From positions 1-64,000 of the forward strand of contig NZ_JAHWGT010000009.1 in NCBI RefSeq assembly GCF_020873895.1: DNA of 64,000 bases, given 5' to 3'. Each line of letters begins with the position of its first letter. Position 1 is the stretch's first letter. This stretch comes from Streptomyces sp. DH12. GTDB taxonomy: Bacteria > Actinomycetota > Actinomycetes > Streptomycetales > Streptomycetaceae. A program made the translations under genes and the position numbers. The notes under the pieces are model-generated. The model was not told the DNA's origin. It saw only the letters and a list, made by a program, of their open reading frames with translations, and did not search any database. Below are positions 25,426 through 34,201 of this stretch, one piece after another.

Positions 25426-26796
25426 TCAGTTGGTGGTGACCTTGTAGGTGCTGTCGCCGCTGGCGAAGACCGGCGAACCGAAGGCGAACGTCGCCTTCAG
25501 GTCGGTGCCCACCGACAGCCCGGCGTCGAGCTTCACCGACGCCCACACCTGCGCCTGCTCACCGGGGGCCAGGTTCAGGTCGACCTTGTCGCAGGTCAGC
25601 GTCGTCTTGTCGGCGGAGCGGGTGCAGTCGGCGGTGTGCGTGGCACCGTTCGCCCACCAGCCGATCCGCGACGACGAGATCTTCGTGCCCGGCCCGGCCG
25701 TGACCGTGACCCGCTCGGTGCCGATCGTCGTCTTCCCGGTGTTCCGGATCTTCACCGCCGGGGTCGCGAAGCCACCCGCGACCACCTTCGCACCCGCCCC
25801 GGCGGAGGTGACCGTCGCGGTGTGGGCGGGCGGCAGGACATGGGTGACGCGCCACAGCGTGCCCGTCGCACGGTCGGCGATCAGCGCCGCACCCGAGGGG
25901 TCGAAGTCGAGCGAGTGGGGCTTGCCCAGGCCGGTCACCAGCGTCTCCGGTGTGACCGGGGCGGGCTTCGAGGGGTCGATGCGGTTGAGGCTGCCGCCGT
26001 TGTCGTCGTTGACGTAGTGGATGCGCCCGGCCGAATCCGTTCGCAGAGTGAAGTTGGCCGCCACGTTCCCGGCGATCCTGGTCTTGCGGCCGGTCTCCAG
26101 TGAGACGCGGTACAGCACCTGGCTGTTCGTCTCCATCACGTAGGCGTTGCCCCTGCCGTCCAGCACGACCGAGGACAGGCCGTGGTCGGCGACGAAGATC
26201 TCCGTGGCCCTCCCACTGGCCAGGTCGACCTCGTACAGGGCCTTGGAGGACGTCTGCGTGACGACGTAAGCCTTGCCCTTGCCGTCCAGGTCCAGGGCGA
26301 TGGGGTGCGGGAGGGAGGCGACCTCGGTCTTGCGACCCGTCTCCAGGTCCACCCGCCACAGCTTGCCCGCGCCCCACGCGACCGTGTAGGCGGTCTTGTC
26401 ATCGGCCAGCCTGATGGCGCTGCCGACAGCCGTCGCGATCGGGTCCTTCTCCCGCACCCCCGTCCGCGTGTTCACGCGGAACAGGGCGTCCTTCGCCTCG
26501 TCGATGACGTACAGCCACTCTCCCGTGCTGCTCAGCGCCGCCCCTCGCGGCGAGCCCAGCTCCGTGGAGACCCGGCGGCAGGCCGCCGACGGACACGACA
26601 GCGGCGGATCCACCTCGGCGACCACCGGCGACGCCGGGGCGAGACCCGGGGCGGCGGCCGGGGCGGCCGATGCCGTGGCGCCCGCCGCCCCGGCCAGCGC
26701 CGCGCCGAGCAGCACCACCGCAACGGCGCGCCCACCCCGGCGGCGGCCGAGGGAACCGTGTGACGCGGCGGACAGTATGGGTGTGCGCAGGTACAT
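25426..26796 (-). CDS. Secreted beta-propeller protein
   Basis: A 456-residue exported protein. Basic residues 1-25 and a hydrophobic, Ala-rich segment (AVAVVLLGAALAGAAGATASA) form a signal peptide. Residues about 80-330 contain six or so propeller blades of the NHL/Vgb type, each with DLETGRKTEVA- or NTRTGVRE-like turns, and the C-terminal ~120 residues form a beta-sandwich (CARDB/DUF11-like) with two cysteines. Such domains bind ligands or hydrolyse lactones, but no catalytic residues are certain. The start has GAGGAG 7 bases upstream. Extracellular or wall location is inferred. Confidence 0.85.
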   Translation of the reverse strand: MYLRTPILSAASHGSLGRRRGGRAVAVVLLGAALAGAAGATASAAPAAAPGLAPASPVVAEVDPPLSCPSAACRRVSTELGSPRGAALSSTGEWLYVIDEAKDALFRVNTRTGVREKDPIATAVGSAIRLADDKTAYTVAWGAGKLWRVDLETGRKTEVASLPHPIALDLDGKGKAYVVTQTSSKALYEVDLASGRATEIFVADHGLSSVVLDGRGNAYVMETNSQVLYRVSLETGRKTRIAGNVAANFTLRTDSAGRIHYVNDDNGGSLNRIDPSKPAPVTPETLVTGLGKPHSLDFDPSGAALIADRATGTLWRVTHVLPPAHTATVTSAGAGAKVVAGGFATPAVKIRNTGKTTIGTERVTVTAGPGTKISSSRIGWWANGATHTADCTRSADKTTLTCDKVDLNLAPGEQAQVWASVKLDAGLSVGTDLKATFAFGSPVFASGDSTYKVTTN

Positions 26797-27024
26797 GGCG
26801 TACTCCTCGTCCCGAGCCCAGCGGCGGCGGACCGATTCCGCCTGACCCCGCAAAGGACCCGTACGCGGAAGACATGCGTCCCCATGCCGTGCGCCAAGCG
26901 CCTGACCGGCCCACCTGCTCCACCCTGGCCAACACACCGGCCACCACCCGGACGCGGAGCATCCGCACCGGTCAGTGCCGGGTGCGGTCTGTCAGCCAGC
27001 GAGGCGAAGCCCCCCGGGGTGTGA

Positions 27025-27477
27025 CTAGCCGTACATGCGGCGCATCGCGAAGTCGACCATCTCCTCGACCGCCTTCGCGTCGAAGACGATCCGGTGGTCG
27101 CCCTCCATGTCCAGGACGAAGCCGTACCCGGTCGGCAGCAGGTCCAGCACCTCTGCGCCGGTGATCACGAAGTACTTGGACTCCTTGCCGGCGTACCGGC
27201 GCAGCTGCTTCAGCGACGTGAACATCGGGATGACCGGCTGCTGCGTGTTGTGCAGCGCCAGGAAGCCCGGGTTGTCGCCGCGCGGGCAGTAGACCTTCGA
27301 CGTGGCGAAGATCTGCTGGAAGTCCTCGGCGGAGAGCGACCCGGTGGTGAACGCCCGCACGGCGTCGGCGAGCGAGGGCGGCGACGGCTCCGGGTACAGC
27401 GGCGGCTGCTGCGCGTACCCCTGCTGGGGCGGCGCGTACTGCTGCTGGGCACCCTGGTTCTGCTCGTAGCCGTACAT
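27025..27477 (-). CDS. SseB family protein
   Basis: A 150-residue cytoplasmic protein. The first ~30 residues are Gln/Pro/Tyr-rich (MYGYEQNQGAQQQYAPPQQG), followed by an SseB N-terminal domain: LADAVRAFTTGSLSAEDFQ, VYCPRGDNPGFLAL, PVIPMFTSLKQLRRY, TGYGFVLDMEG. In Enterobacteria the name comes from enhanced serine sensitivity; in actinobacteria the function is unknown. It stands alone, with a 228-bp gap to the propeller gene that contains no evident gene. Confidence 0.9.
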   Translation of the reverse strand: MYGYEQNQGAQQQYAPPQQGYAQQPPLYPEPSPPSLADAVRAFTTGSLSAEDFQQIFATSKVYCPRGDNPGFLALHNTQQPVIPMFTSLKQLRRYAGKESKYFVITGAEVLDLLPTGYGFVLDMEGDHRIVFDAKAVEEMVDFAMRRMYG

Positions 27478-27540
27478 GCACGCAAGGGTACTGAGTGCCC
27501 GCCGCGCCCGTGACGCGTCCCCGGGCTTCCTCGCGGGCCC

Positions 27541-27873
27541 TCAGCCGTGCACCAGGCTCGCGACGATCAGCGCGGCGGTGGGCGCCGCGGTCGCCGCCGC
27601 CGCCACCGGCCAGTACACGCGGCCGCGCACCCCGGCCCGACGCCGCACGGGCCTGTTCACGAGCCACCAGCCCAGCCCGAACAGCACCAGGACCGGCGTC
27701 GCGACGATGAACCACGGCAGCATGCCGTCGTTCTCGGTGGGCTCCGCCTGCGTCCACCCGAGCCCGGCCAGCGGCCAGTTCGACGCCCAGTACCAGACCA
27801 GCCAGACCGGTACGACCCCCGGAACGCCGAGGACCAGGTTCACTCCCGCACCCACCGCCAGCCACTTGCGCAT
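27541..27873 (-). CDS. Small integral membrane protein
   Basis: A 110-residue protein with three predicted helices: residues 5-30 (LAVGAGVNLVLGVPGVVPVW), 51-70 (MLPWFIVATPVLVLFGLGWW) and 87-108 (VYWPVAAAATAAPTAALIVA). It starts MRKW and has no clear ribosome-binding site. It is transcribed away from the SMI1-like gene, 57 bp apart. Family and function are unknown. Confidence 0.7.
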   Translation of the reverse strand: MRKWLAVGAGVNLVLGVPGVVPVWLVWYWASNWPLAGLGWTQAEPTENDGMLPWFIVATPVLVLFGLGWWLVNRPVRRRAGVRGRVYWPVAAAATAAPTAALIVASLVHG

Positions 27874-27917
27874 CCGCGCAGTCTCCCAGGGTGGTCGGGG
27901 GTGTCGGCTGCGGGGCC

Positions 27918-27923
27918 TAGGGT
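27918..27923 (+). promoter_or_regulatory. -10 box TAGGGT for a probably leaderless SMI1-like gene
   Basis: TAGGGT, one base from TAGGAT, ends 7 bases before the ATG at 27931. There is no ribosome-binding site in between, which fits a leaderless transcript. Confidence 0.45.
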
Positions 27924-27930
27924 CTCGGTC

Positions 27931-28611
27931 ATGAGTACGCACATGTGGGCGGGCGTTCGCGAGCGGGTCACGGCACTGGCGGAAACGCCCGGCGTGGAGG
28001 CGGTGTTCGGCTTCCCCCGGGGCGGTGCACCGCTGGAGCGGCCGTTGACGCCGGGGGAGTTGGCGGAGCTTGAGCGGTACGCGGGCGTGCGGCTGCCGGA
28101 GGAGTACCGCGGCTTCCTCCTGCACGTCGGCGCGGGCGGCGCCGGCCCCGCGTACGGCGTGTACCCGGTGCGCCGGGGCCCGGACGGTACGTGGGCCTGG
28201 CACGGCGACGGCGCGGACATGACGCTGCCGACGCGGCTCGCCGAGCCGTTCCCGGTGGACCGGGTCGACCCCGCCGTCCTCGACACGCTGCTGGACGAGC
28301 AGCCGGACGAGGAGGAGTACGACGACGAGGACGAGTTCGACGCGGCGAACGACGCGTGGGAGGACCGCATGGGCGACGTCCTGTGGACGGACGAGATCAC
28401 CGTCGGCGCGGTCTGCCTCTCCACCACGGGCTGCGCCCAGCGGCAGTGGCTCGTCGTCTCCGGGCCCGAGCGCGGCGCCATGTGGGACGACCCGCGCTGC
28501 GACGACGCCGACCTGGAGCCGATGGGCGTCACCTTCGGCGAGTGGTACCTGGAGTGGCTCGCGGAGGCCGAGCGGAAGGCGGACGTGGCGGCGGAGCCGG
28601 TCAGCCCCTGA
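27931..28611 (+). CDS. SMI1/KNR4 family protein
   Basis: A 226-residue acidic protein with the SMI1/KNR4 (SUKH) core: LTPGELAELERYAGVRLPEEYRGFLLHVG-type helix and glycine turn (the segment about residues 42-70), then a long acidic stretch (DEQPDEEEYDDEDEFD) and a C-terminal WYLEWLAEAER helix. SUKH proteins often act as immunity proteins to polymorphic toxins or as general protein binders. No toxin gene lies next to it here, so a plain regulatory or scaffolding role is equally possible. Its 3' end overlaps the convergent DUF397 gene by 11 bp. Confidence 0.85.
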   Translation: MSTHMWAGVRERVTALAETPGVEAVFGFPRGGAPLERPLTPGELAELERYAGVRLPEEYRGFLLHVGAGGAGPAYGVYPVRRGPDGTWAWHGDGADMTLPTRLAEPFPVDRVDPAVLDTLLDEQPDEEEYDDEDEFDAANDAWEDRMGDVLWTDEITVGAVCLSTTGCAQRQWLVVSGPERGAMWDDPRCDDADLEPMGVTFGEWYLEWLAEAERKADVAAEPVSP

Positions 28612-28972
28612 ACGCCCCGCCCTTCAGTCCCCGCACGAACGGCACCCACGCGCGGGCGCTGACCACGAGGACGTCCCCGTCCGGCACCTTGGAGTCACGC
28701 ACGGGGACGACCCCGGGGAGGTCGTCGGCGACTTCTAGGCAGTTGCCGCCGTCCCCGTTGCTGTAGGTGCTCTTCCGCCACGAGGCGGCACCGGGGAAGT
28801 CACCGGCCACTTCGACGCAGTTGCCGCCGGAGGTGTTGCTGTAAGTGCTCTTGCGCCACGAGGCAGCTCCCAGGAAGCCCTCGGCCACTTCGACGCAGTT
28901 CCCGCCCGATCCATTGCTGTAGCTGCTCTTCCGCCATGCGGCGGCATTCAAGTCAACGCGGTTGCTTGCCAT
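28601..28972 (-). CDS. DUF397 protein with three tandem copies of the core motif
   Basis: A 123-residue protein. The motif WRKS(S/T)YSN..GGNC(V/L)EVA occurs at residues 13, 39 and 65 with an exact 26-residue period, followed by a single C-terminal segment (VPVRDSKVPDGDVLVVSARAW). DUF397 proteins normally have one copy; they are small partners of XRE/DUF5753 regulators, best known from the Streptomyces BldB-type and WhiJ-type systems. The gene begins inside the 3' end of that regulator's gene (20-bp overlap), so they are co-expressed. The triplication may raise the number of binding sites for the regulator. Confidence 0.93.
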   Translation of the reverse strand: MASNRVDLNAAAWRKSSYSNGSGGNCVEVAEGFLGAASWRKSTYSNTSGGNCVEVAGDFPGAASWRKSTYSNGDGGNCLEVADDLPGVVPVRDSKVPDGDVLVVSARAWVPFVRGLKGGAFRG

Positions 28973-29813
28973 GTCGGTAGTCCTCAGCCGCTGATTCGAT
29001 CAAGGCGAGGGACGCCTCTGGCGGAAGCGCGGCGGCCCTCAGCAGATCGTACGACTTCCGATACGCCGTCACGAGGGCCGGTTCGTCGATGGTGTGCCCT
29101 GTGTGCAGCGACTCGGTGTAGACGAGGGGCGGGGCGTCGGCAAAGGTCATGATCAGGGCTGTGCCCAACATAAAAGGGTGCGCCCCGGCGCTCCACGGGA
29201 GTACCTGTGGAAAGATCCGCCGCCGCCGTACGAGGCCCGCGACGTGGGCCAGCTGGTCGGCCATGGCTTCCGGCGGCAGCACCGGCTGCTGTAACAGCGA
29301 CTCGTGGAGGACCACCCAGTACGTGGGCTTCCTATGGTCGTCCTCGAAGAGGGAGGCTCGCGCCAGTCGCGCCTGGACTTTGGCGTCCGTCTCGTCGTCG
29401 GCCTCCAGCGGGTGGGTGGCGCGGACGACCGCGCGGGCATACGCACCGGTCTGAAGCAGGCCAGGGAAGACGTTGGGGCACCACTCCTCGATCGACAAAG
29501 CGTGCTTTTCCGCCTCCAACACCCGCTCGAAGTACTCGGCGTGGCCGGATCGGCGGGCTCGCCGTACGTCCTCGCAGCAGCGCTCGAAGTACCCGTCCGT
29601 CTCCAGGACGCGGTCGACGTGGCGGGCCAGGTCGACCGGCATGCGGCGCTGGCCGCGTTCGATCTCGCTCAGGTACGTCGCGCCGTAGAAGCTGCCGTCC
29701 ACGGTCTGCTCCAGCGTGCGGCCCGCGCGCTCGCGCTGGAAGCGCAGCTCCTTGCCGTAGAAGCACGGGACGCTCGCCGAGCCGTCGATGTCCTTCCGTT
29801 GCCCTCGCGCCAT
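28953..29813 (-). CDS. XRE-family regulator with DUF5753 (Scr1/WhiJ-type)
   Basis: A 286-residue DNA-binding regulator: an N-terminal helix-turn-helix (residues about 18-75, with LRFQRERAGRTLEQ and TYLSEIERGQRRMP) and the DUF5753 domain (about 95-270, with VFPGLLQTGAYARAV, LHESLL and ADAPPLVYTE). These are the hallmark of the WhiJ-like family in Streptomyces, which act with a DUF397 partner on development or metabolism. The partner gene follows with a 20-bp overlap. Divergent is a small unknown gene at 29931. Targets are unknown; autoregulation is likely. Confidence 0.95.
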   Translation of the reverse strand: MARGQRKDIDGSASVPCFYGKELRFQRERAGRTLEQTVDGSFYGATYLSEIERGQRRMPVDLARHVDRVLETDGYFERCCEDVRRARRSGHAEYFERVLEAEKHALSIEEWCPNVFPGLLQTGAYARAVVRATHPLEADDETDAKVQARLARASLFEDDHRKPTYWVVLHESLLQQPVLPPEAMADQLAHVAGLVRRRRIFPQVLPWSAGAHPFMLGTALIMTFADAPPLVYTESLHTGHTIDEPALVTAYRKSYDLLRAAALPPEASLALIESAAEDYRHGKQPR

Positions 29814-29930
29814 CCGGGTTCACCTTTCGCAGGTCGTGCCGTGGTGGGACAGCCCCTTCCAACGGTAGGGGCGATCACGCCACTCTGTGACCGGTTCGTC
29901 ACAACGCGCACAGAAAGGACCGCGCCACCC

Positions 29931-30119
29931 ATGGGCATCGACCTGGACGCCGACAAGGAGGCCCGCAGCCTCGTGAACGAGCTGCGGATCCTCCTCGGGT
30001 CGCACGACATCAAGCTGCCGTCGCTCGGACGGGACTACGGGGACCCGCCGCTGATCACGCTCGGCAACTGCAACCTGGCCACCGCGCGGGCGCTGGTCAC
30101 GGTGCTGCGACGGGTCTAG
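29931..30119 (+). CDS. Small hypothetical protein divergent from the XRE regulator
   Basis: A 62-residue protein (MGIDLDADKEARSL start), acidic at the N-terminus and amphipathic-helical in the middle. AAAGGA lies 11 bases upstream of the ATG. Small divergent genes beside WhiJ-type regulators are common in Streptomyces, as part of three-gene loci with regulator and DUF397 protein. I cannot assign a function. The minus strand of the same region also has an open frame with a CARCDEPV motif, described separately. Confidence 0.65.
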   Translation: MGIDLDADKEARSLVNELRILLGSHDIKLPSLGRDYGDPPLITLGNCNLATARALVTVLRRV

Positions 30120-30162
30120 GCGCGAAGCTCGTCACAGTTCGGGCGGCAGGGGTTGCCCTTAT

Positions 30163-30202
30163 TACCCACGGGTAGCATCATCGTAGCTACCAACTGGTAG
30201 CT
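30163..30202. promoter_or_regulatory. Twin inverted repeats upstream of acyl-CoA dehydrogenase
   Basis: Two dyads sharing the TACC/GGTA core: TACCC-AC-GGGTA at 30163-30174, and AGCTACC-AACT-GGTAGCT at 30185-30202. Both lie 43-82 bases before the start codon, next to a possible -10 (TAGCAT, 30173-30178) and -35 (TTGCCC, 30153-30158). They are likely binding sites for a TetR-type fatty-acid regulator; none is encoded next to the gene. Confidence 0.55.
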
Positions 30203-30244
30203 GCACGAGGAACCTGCCTCCCGATCCCTTACGGAGCCGTCGCC

Positions 30245-32071
30245 ATGGGGCACTACAAGTCGAATCTCCGCGACATCGAGTTCAACCTCTTCGAGGTGCT
30301 CGGGCGCGACAAGGTGTACGGCACCGGTCCGTTCGAGGAGATGGACGTCGAGACCGCCAAGAGCGTCCTCGACGAGCTCTGCCGCCTCGCGGAGAACGAG
30401 TTCGCCGAGTCCTTCACCGACGCCGACCGCAACCCGCCGGTCTTCGACCCGGAGACGAACACCGCGCCGATCCCGGCGTCGTTCAAGAAGTCCTACAAGG
30501 CGTTCATGGACTCCGAGTACTGGCGCCTGGGCCTGCCGGAGGAGATCGGCGGCACCACCTCGCCGCGGTCGCTCATCTGGGCGTACGCGGAGCTGATCCT
30601 CGGCTCGAACCCGGCCGTGTGGATGTACTCCTCCGGCCCCGCCTTCGCGGGCATCCTCTTCGAGGAGGGCAACGAGGCGCAGAAGAAGGTCGCCGAGATC
30701 GCCGTCGAGAAGCAGTGGGGCTCGACCATGGTGCTCACCGAGCCGGACGCCGGCTCGGACGTCGGCGCCGGCCGCACCAAGGCCGTGCAGCAGGAGGACG
30801 GCTCCTGGCACATCGAGGGCGTGAAGCGCTTCATCACGTCCGGTGAGCACGACATGTCGGAGAACATCCTCCACTACGTCCTCGCCCGCCCCGAGGGTGC
30901 CGGTCCGGGCACCAAGGGCCTGTCGCTGTTCCTCGTCCCGAAGTACCACTTCGACTGGGAGACCGGCGAGCTGGGCGAGCGCAACGGCGTCTACGCCACG
31001 AACGTCGAGCACAAGATGGGCCTCAAGGCGTCCAACACGTGCGAGATGACCTTCGGCGACAAGCACCCCGCCAAGGGCTGGCTCATCGGTGACAAGCACG
31101 ACGGCATCCGCCAGATGTTCCGCATCATCGAGTTCGCCCGGATGATGGTCGGCACGAAGGCCATCGCCACCCTGTCCACGGGCTACCTGAACGCGCTGGA
31201 GTACGCCAAGGAGCGCGTGCAGGGCCCCGACCTGGCGAACTTCATGGACAAGACCGCGCCCAAGGTCACCATCACGCACCACCCCGACGTGCGCCGCTCG
31301 CTCATGACGCAGAAGGCGTACGCGGAGGGCATGCGCGCCCTCGTCATGTACACCGCCGCGGTCCAGGACGAGATCCAGGTCAAGGAGGCGGCCGGCGAGG
31401 ACGCCAAGGCGCTGATCGGCCTGAACGACCTGCTCCTGCCGATCGTGAAGGGCTACGGCTCCGAGCGCTCCTACGAGCAGCTCGCCCAGTCGCTCCAGAC
31501 CTTCGGCGGCTCCGGGTACCTCCAGGAGTACCCGATCGAGCAGTACATCCGCGACGCCAAGATCGACACCCTCTACGAGGGCACCACGGCGATCCAGGGC
31601 CAGGACTTCTTCTTCCGGAAGATCGTCCGCGACCAGGGCGCCTCCCTGAACGCCCTCTCCGAGGAGATCAAGAAGTTCCTCGCGGTCGGCACCGGCGGCG
31701 AGGAGCTGGCCGGCGCCCGCGAGGCGCTCGCCAAGGCGGCCGTCGACCTGGAGGCGATCGTCGGCACGATGCTGACCGACCTCACCGCCACGGGCGAGGA
31801 CGTCAAGAACATCTACAAGGTCGGCCTCAACACCACGCGCCTGCTGATGGCCTCCGGTGACGTCGTCGTCGGCTACCTCCTGCTGCGCGGCGCGGCCGTG
31901 GCGGCGGAGAAGCTGGAGACGGCCTCCGCCAAGGACCGGGCCTTCTACCAGGGCAAGATCGCGGCGGCGAAGTTCTTCGCGGCCAACGTCCTGCCGGGCG
32001 TCGCCACCGAGCGCCTCATCGCCGAGGGCGTCGACAACTCCCTCATGGAGCTGGACGAGGCGGCCTTCTGA
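30245..32071 (+). CDS. Acyl-CoA dehydrogenase, long (FadE5/DmdC-like) type
   Basis: A 608-residue flavoenzyme that introduces the trans-2 double bond into acyl-CoA in beta-oxidation. The FAD/substrate motif is [17 protein letters not shown] near residue 170; the [21 protein letters not shown]-type segment near residue 420 carries the catalytic-region loop, and [15 protein letters not shown] follows. It is longer than the ~380-residue classical enzymes and has the C-terminal extension (about residues 470-608) of the FadE5/DmdC class. Twin inverted repeats precede it and a 20-bp terminator hairpin follows. Regulation by fatty-acid-responsive repressor is inferred. Confidence 0.95.
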   Translation: MGHYKSNLRDIEFNLFEVLGRDKVYGTGPFEEMDVETAKSVLDELCRLAENEFAESFTDADRNPPVFDPETNTAPIPASFKKSYKAFMDSEYWRLGLPEEIGGTTSPRSLIWAYAELILGSNPAVWMYSSGPAFAGILFEEGNEAQKKVAEIAVEKQWGSTMVLTEPDAGSDVGAGRTKAVQQEDGSWHIEGVKRFITSGEHDMSENILHYVLARPEGAGPGTKGLSLFLVPKYHFDWETGELGERNGVYATNVEHKMGLKASNTCEMTFGDKHPAKGWLIGDKHDGIRQMFRIIEFARMMVGTKAIATLSTGYLNALEYAKERVQGPDLANFMDKTAPKVTITHHPDVRRSLMTQKAYAEGMRALVMYTAAVQDEIQVKEAAGEDAKALIGLNDLLLPIVKGYGSERSYEQLAQSLQTFGGSGYLQEYPIEQYIRDAKIDTLYEGTTAIQGQDFFFRKIVRDQGASLNALSEEIKKFLAVGTGGEELAGAREALAKAAVDLEAIVGTMLTDLTATGEDVKNIYKVGLNTTRLLMASGDVVVGYLLLRGAAVAAEKLETASAKDRAFYQGKIAAAKFFAANVLPGVATERLIAEGVDNSLMELDEAAF

Positions 32072-32092
32072 GCCTCCCTTCCCGCGCGGCCT

Positions 32093-32138
32093 GACGGCCC
32101 GCTCCCCCGGACGGTCCGGTCCGGGGGAGCGGGCCGTC
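32093..32138 (+). terminator. Perfect 20-bp stem hairpin after acyl-CoA dehydrogenase
   Basis: Arms 32093-32112 and 32119-32138 are perfectly complementary, with a GGTCCG loop, 21 bases after the stop codon. It is the strongest hairpin in the window and is not followed by a U tract. Confidence 0.85.
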
Positions 32139-32230
32139 CGCCGTTCCGGCCCCGCCCCCACCCCGGAGCGCGGCCCGTCCGAGCCGCGGTCCGCGCGCGC
32201 CCCAGCCCGCCCGGCCCCGGCCCTCGCGCC

Positions 32231-32701
32231 TCAGCCCGCCTGCGCCCGCGCCGGGCACACGTCGAAGTGGCTCACCCGGCACGTGTCCGACGGGACGGCG
32301 CCCCGCAGATGCACCGCCGTGCCGTCCCCCGCTATGTACCAGCGCCGCCCCCGCGGCACCCCCGCCACCGGCCGCGCGCCCGGCTCCATCGCCACCCACC
32401 GGTCGCCCGTCGTCCGGTGCCAGCGCGCCCGGCCCCCGCAGTACCGGCATGTCATCACCGGGCCCGTGCGCGGCGGCGGCACCCGCGGCAGCCCCCCGGA
32501 CGCCCGCAGCGCCGCCGCCGTCACCGGCAGGACCTCCCCCAGCCGCACCGGGTCCCGGTCGGGCGAACCCGTCCCCGCCCTCGTGCAGTCCGGGCACAGC
32601 GGCATCAGCAGGGCCGCGCTCCACTGCCCGCCTGGAGCCCCGCACGCCGCGCAGGCGGGCCCGGCCGTCGGCGTGGCGGCCGCTGTCCTCTCCGTCTCCA
32701 C
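32231..32701 (-). CDS. DUF6083-like zinc-ribbon hypothetical protein
   Basis: A 156-residue protein with three cysteine pairs: CAACGAPGG and LCPDC near the N-terminus, and CRYCGGRARWHRTTGDRW in the second half, which then runs WVAMEPGARPVAGVPRGRRWYI ahead of GDGTAVHL. The layout matches the Streptomyces DUF6083 family, whose function is unknown; zinc binding is inferred from the Cys pairs. GTG 32701 is preferred because GGAGG lies 7 bases upstream; a GTG at 32719 is in frame. It is divergent from the M18 aminopeptidase. Confidence 0.8.
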   Translation of the reverse strand: METERTAAATPTAGPACAACGAPGGQWSAALLMPLCPDCTRAGTGSPDRDPVRLGEVLPVTAAALRASGGLPRVPPPRTGPVMTCRYCGGRARWHRTTGDRWVAMEPGARPVAGVPRGRRWYIAGDGTAVHLRGAVPSDTCRVSHFDVCPARAQAG

Positions 32702-32811
32702 CAGTGCACCTCCGGTCACGCGTCGGTCGACGGTGTATCGCCCTCGATGCTCCCAGTCACCACTGACAACGCCCCGCCGCGAACCCCTGCGCCCGCCCCC
32801 GCGCCCGCCCG

Positions 32812-32817
32812 TATGGT
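32812..32817 (+). promoter_or_regulatory. -10 box TATGGT for a probably leaderless M18 peptidase gene
   Basis: TATGGT ends 6 bases before ATG 32824, with no ribosome-binding site. The distance places transcription start at the A of the start codon. Confidence 0.45.
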
Positions 32818-32823
32818 GTGGGC

Positions 32824-34119
32824 ATGAGCAGCTCTCCCACCCGGTTCGACCGCGGCCACACCGACGACCTGATGACGTTCCTCACGGCCAGCCCCTCGCC
32901 GTACCACGCCGTGGCGACCGCCGCCGAGCGCCTGGAGAAGGCCGGCTTCCGGCAGGTCGAGGAGACCGCCGCGTGGGACGGCACCACCGGCGGCCGGTAC
33001 GTCGTCCGCGGCGGCGCGATCATCGCGTGGTACGTGCCGGAGGGCGCCGCCCCCCACACCCCCTTCCGCGTCGTCGGCGCGCACACCGACTCCCCCAACC
33101 TCCGCGTCAAGCCCCGCCCCGACAGCGGCGCGCACGGCTGGCGCCAGGTCGCCGTCGAGATCTACGGCGGCCCCCTGCTGAACTCCTGGCTCGACCGCGA
33201 CCTCGGCATCGCCGGCCGCCTCAGCCTCCGCGACGGCACCCACCGGCTGGTGAACGTCGACCGGCCCCTGCTGCGCGTCCCGCAGCTCGCCATCCACCTC
33301 GACCGGGGCGCCAACGACGGCCTCAAGCTGGACCGCCAGCGCCACATGCAGCCCATCTGGGGCCTCGGCGACGACGTCCGCGAAGGCGACCTCATCCGCT
33401 TCCTCGCCGACGGCGCCGGCCTCGACGCCGAGGACGTCACCGGCTGGGACCTCATGGTCCACTCCGTCGAGCCGCCCGCCTACCTCGGCCGCGACCGCGA
33501 ACTGCTCGCCGCCCCCCGCCTGGACAACCTGCTCTCCGTCCACGCCGGCGCCGCCGCGCTCGCCGCCGTCGCCACCGCCGGTACCGAACCCGCGCACATC
33601 CCCGTCCTCGCCGCCTTCGACCACGAGGAGAACGGCTCCGAGTCCGACACCGGCGCCCACGGCCCCCTCCTCGGCACCGTGCTGGAACGATCCGTCCACG
33701 CCCGCGGCGGCACCTACGAGGACCGCGCCCGCGCCTTCGCCGGCACCGTCTGCCTCTCCTCCGACGTCGGCCACGCCGTCCACCCCAACTACGCCGAACG
33801 GCACGACCCCACGCACCACCCCCGCCCCAACGGCGGCCCCATCCTCAAGGTGAACGTCAACCAGCGCTACGCCACCGACGGCAGCGGCCGCGCGGTCTTC
33901 GCCGCGGCGTGCGAGGAGGCCGACGTGCCCTGGCAGACCTTCGTCTCCAACAACGACCTGCCCTGCGGCACCACCATCGGCCCCATCACCGCCGCCCGGC
34001 ACGGCATCCGCACCGTCGACATCGGCGTCGCCTGCCTCTCCATGCACAGCGCCCGCGAGCTCTGCGGCGCCGACGACCCGTACCTCCTCGCCAACGCCCT
34101 CGTCGCCTTCCTCAAGTGA
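32824..34119 (+). CDS. M18 family aminopeptidase
   Basis: A 431-residue cytoplasmic zinc metallopeptidase (aspartyl aminopeptidase family). Metal and catalytic signatures are visible: VVGAHTDSPNLRVKP (His, Asp), DNLLSVHAG, FDHEENGSES (Glu pair) with the Asp bridge, and a C-terminal GVACLSMHSARELCG (His ligand). It removes N-terminal acidic or other residues from peptides. The ATG at 32824 is preferred to a GTG six bases upstream because of the -10 position. Sequence runs are rich in C-ending codons. The 79-residue gene at 34202 follows on the same strand. Confidence 0.95.
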   Translation: MSSSPTRFDRGHTDDLMTFLTASPSPYHAVATAAERLEKAGFRQVEETAAWDGTTGGRYVVRGGAIIAWYVPEGAAPHTPFRVVGAHTDSPNLRVKPRPDSGAHGWRQVAVEIYGGPLLNSWLDRDLGIAGRLSLRDGTHRLVNVDRPLLRVPQLAIHLDRGANDGLKLDRQRHMQPIWGLGDDVREGDLIRFLADGAGLDAEDVTGWDLMVHSVEPPAYLGRDRELLAAPRLDNLLSVHAGAAALAAVATAGTEPAHIPVLAAFDHEENGSESDTGAHGPLLGTVLERSVHARGGTYEDRARAFAGTVCLSSDVGHAVHPNYAERHDPTHHPRPNGGPILKVNVNQRYATDGSGRAVFAAACEEADVPWQTFVSNNDLPCGTTIGPITAARHGIRTVDIGVACLSMHSARELCGADDPYLLANALVAFLK

Positions 34120-34201
34120 CCTCACCGGCCGAGGCGTTGCGGCGCCCGCAGCGGGTACCCGTGAGGTCTCGGCACCAAGGAGAGGAACGAGGAGGCACAT
34201 C

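Noticed and set aside
27931-28611. SMI1-like protein as immunity protein of a toxin system
   Set aside because: No polymorphic toxin or secretion gene lies nearby, so the toxin link is not supported.
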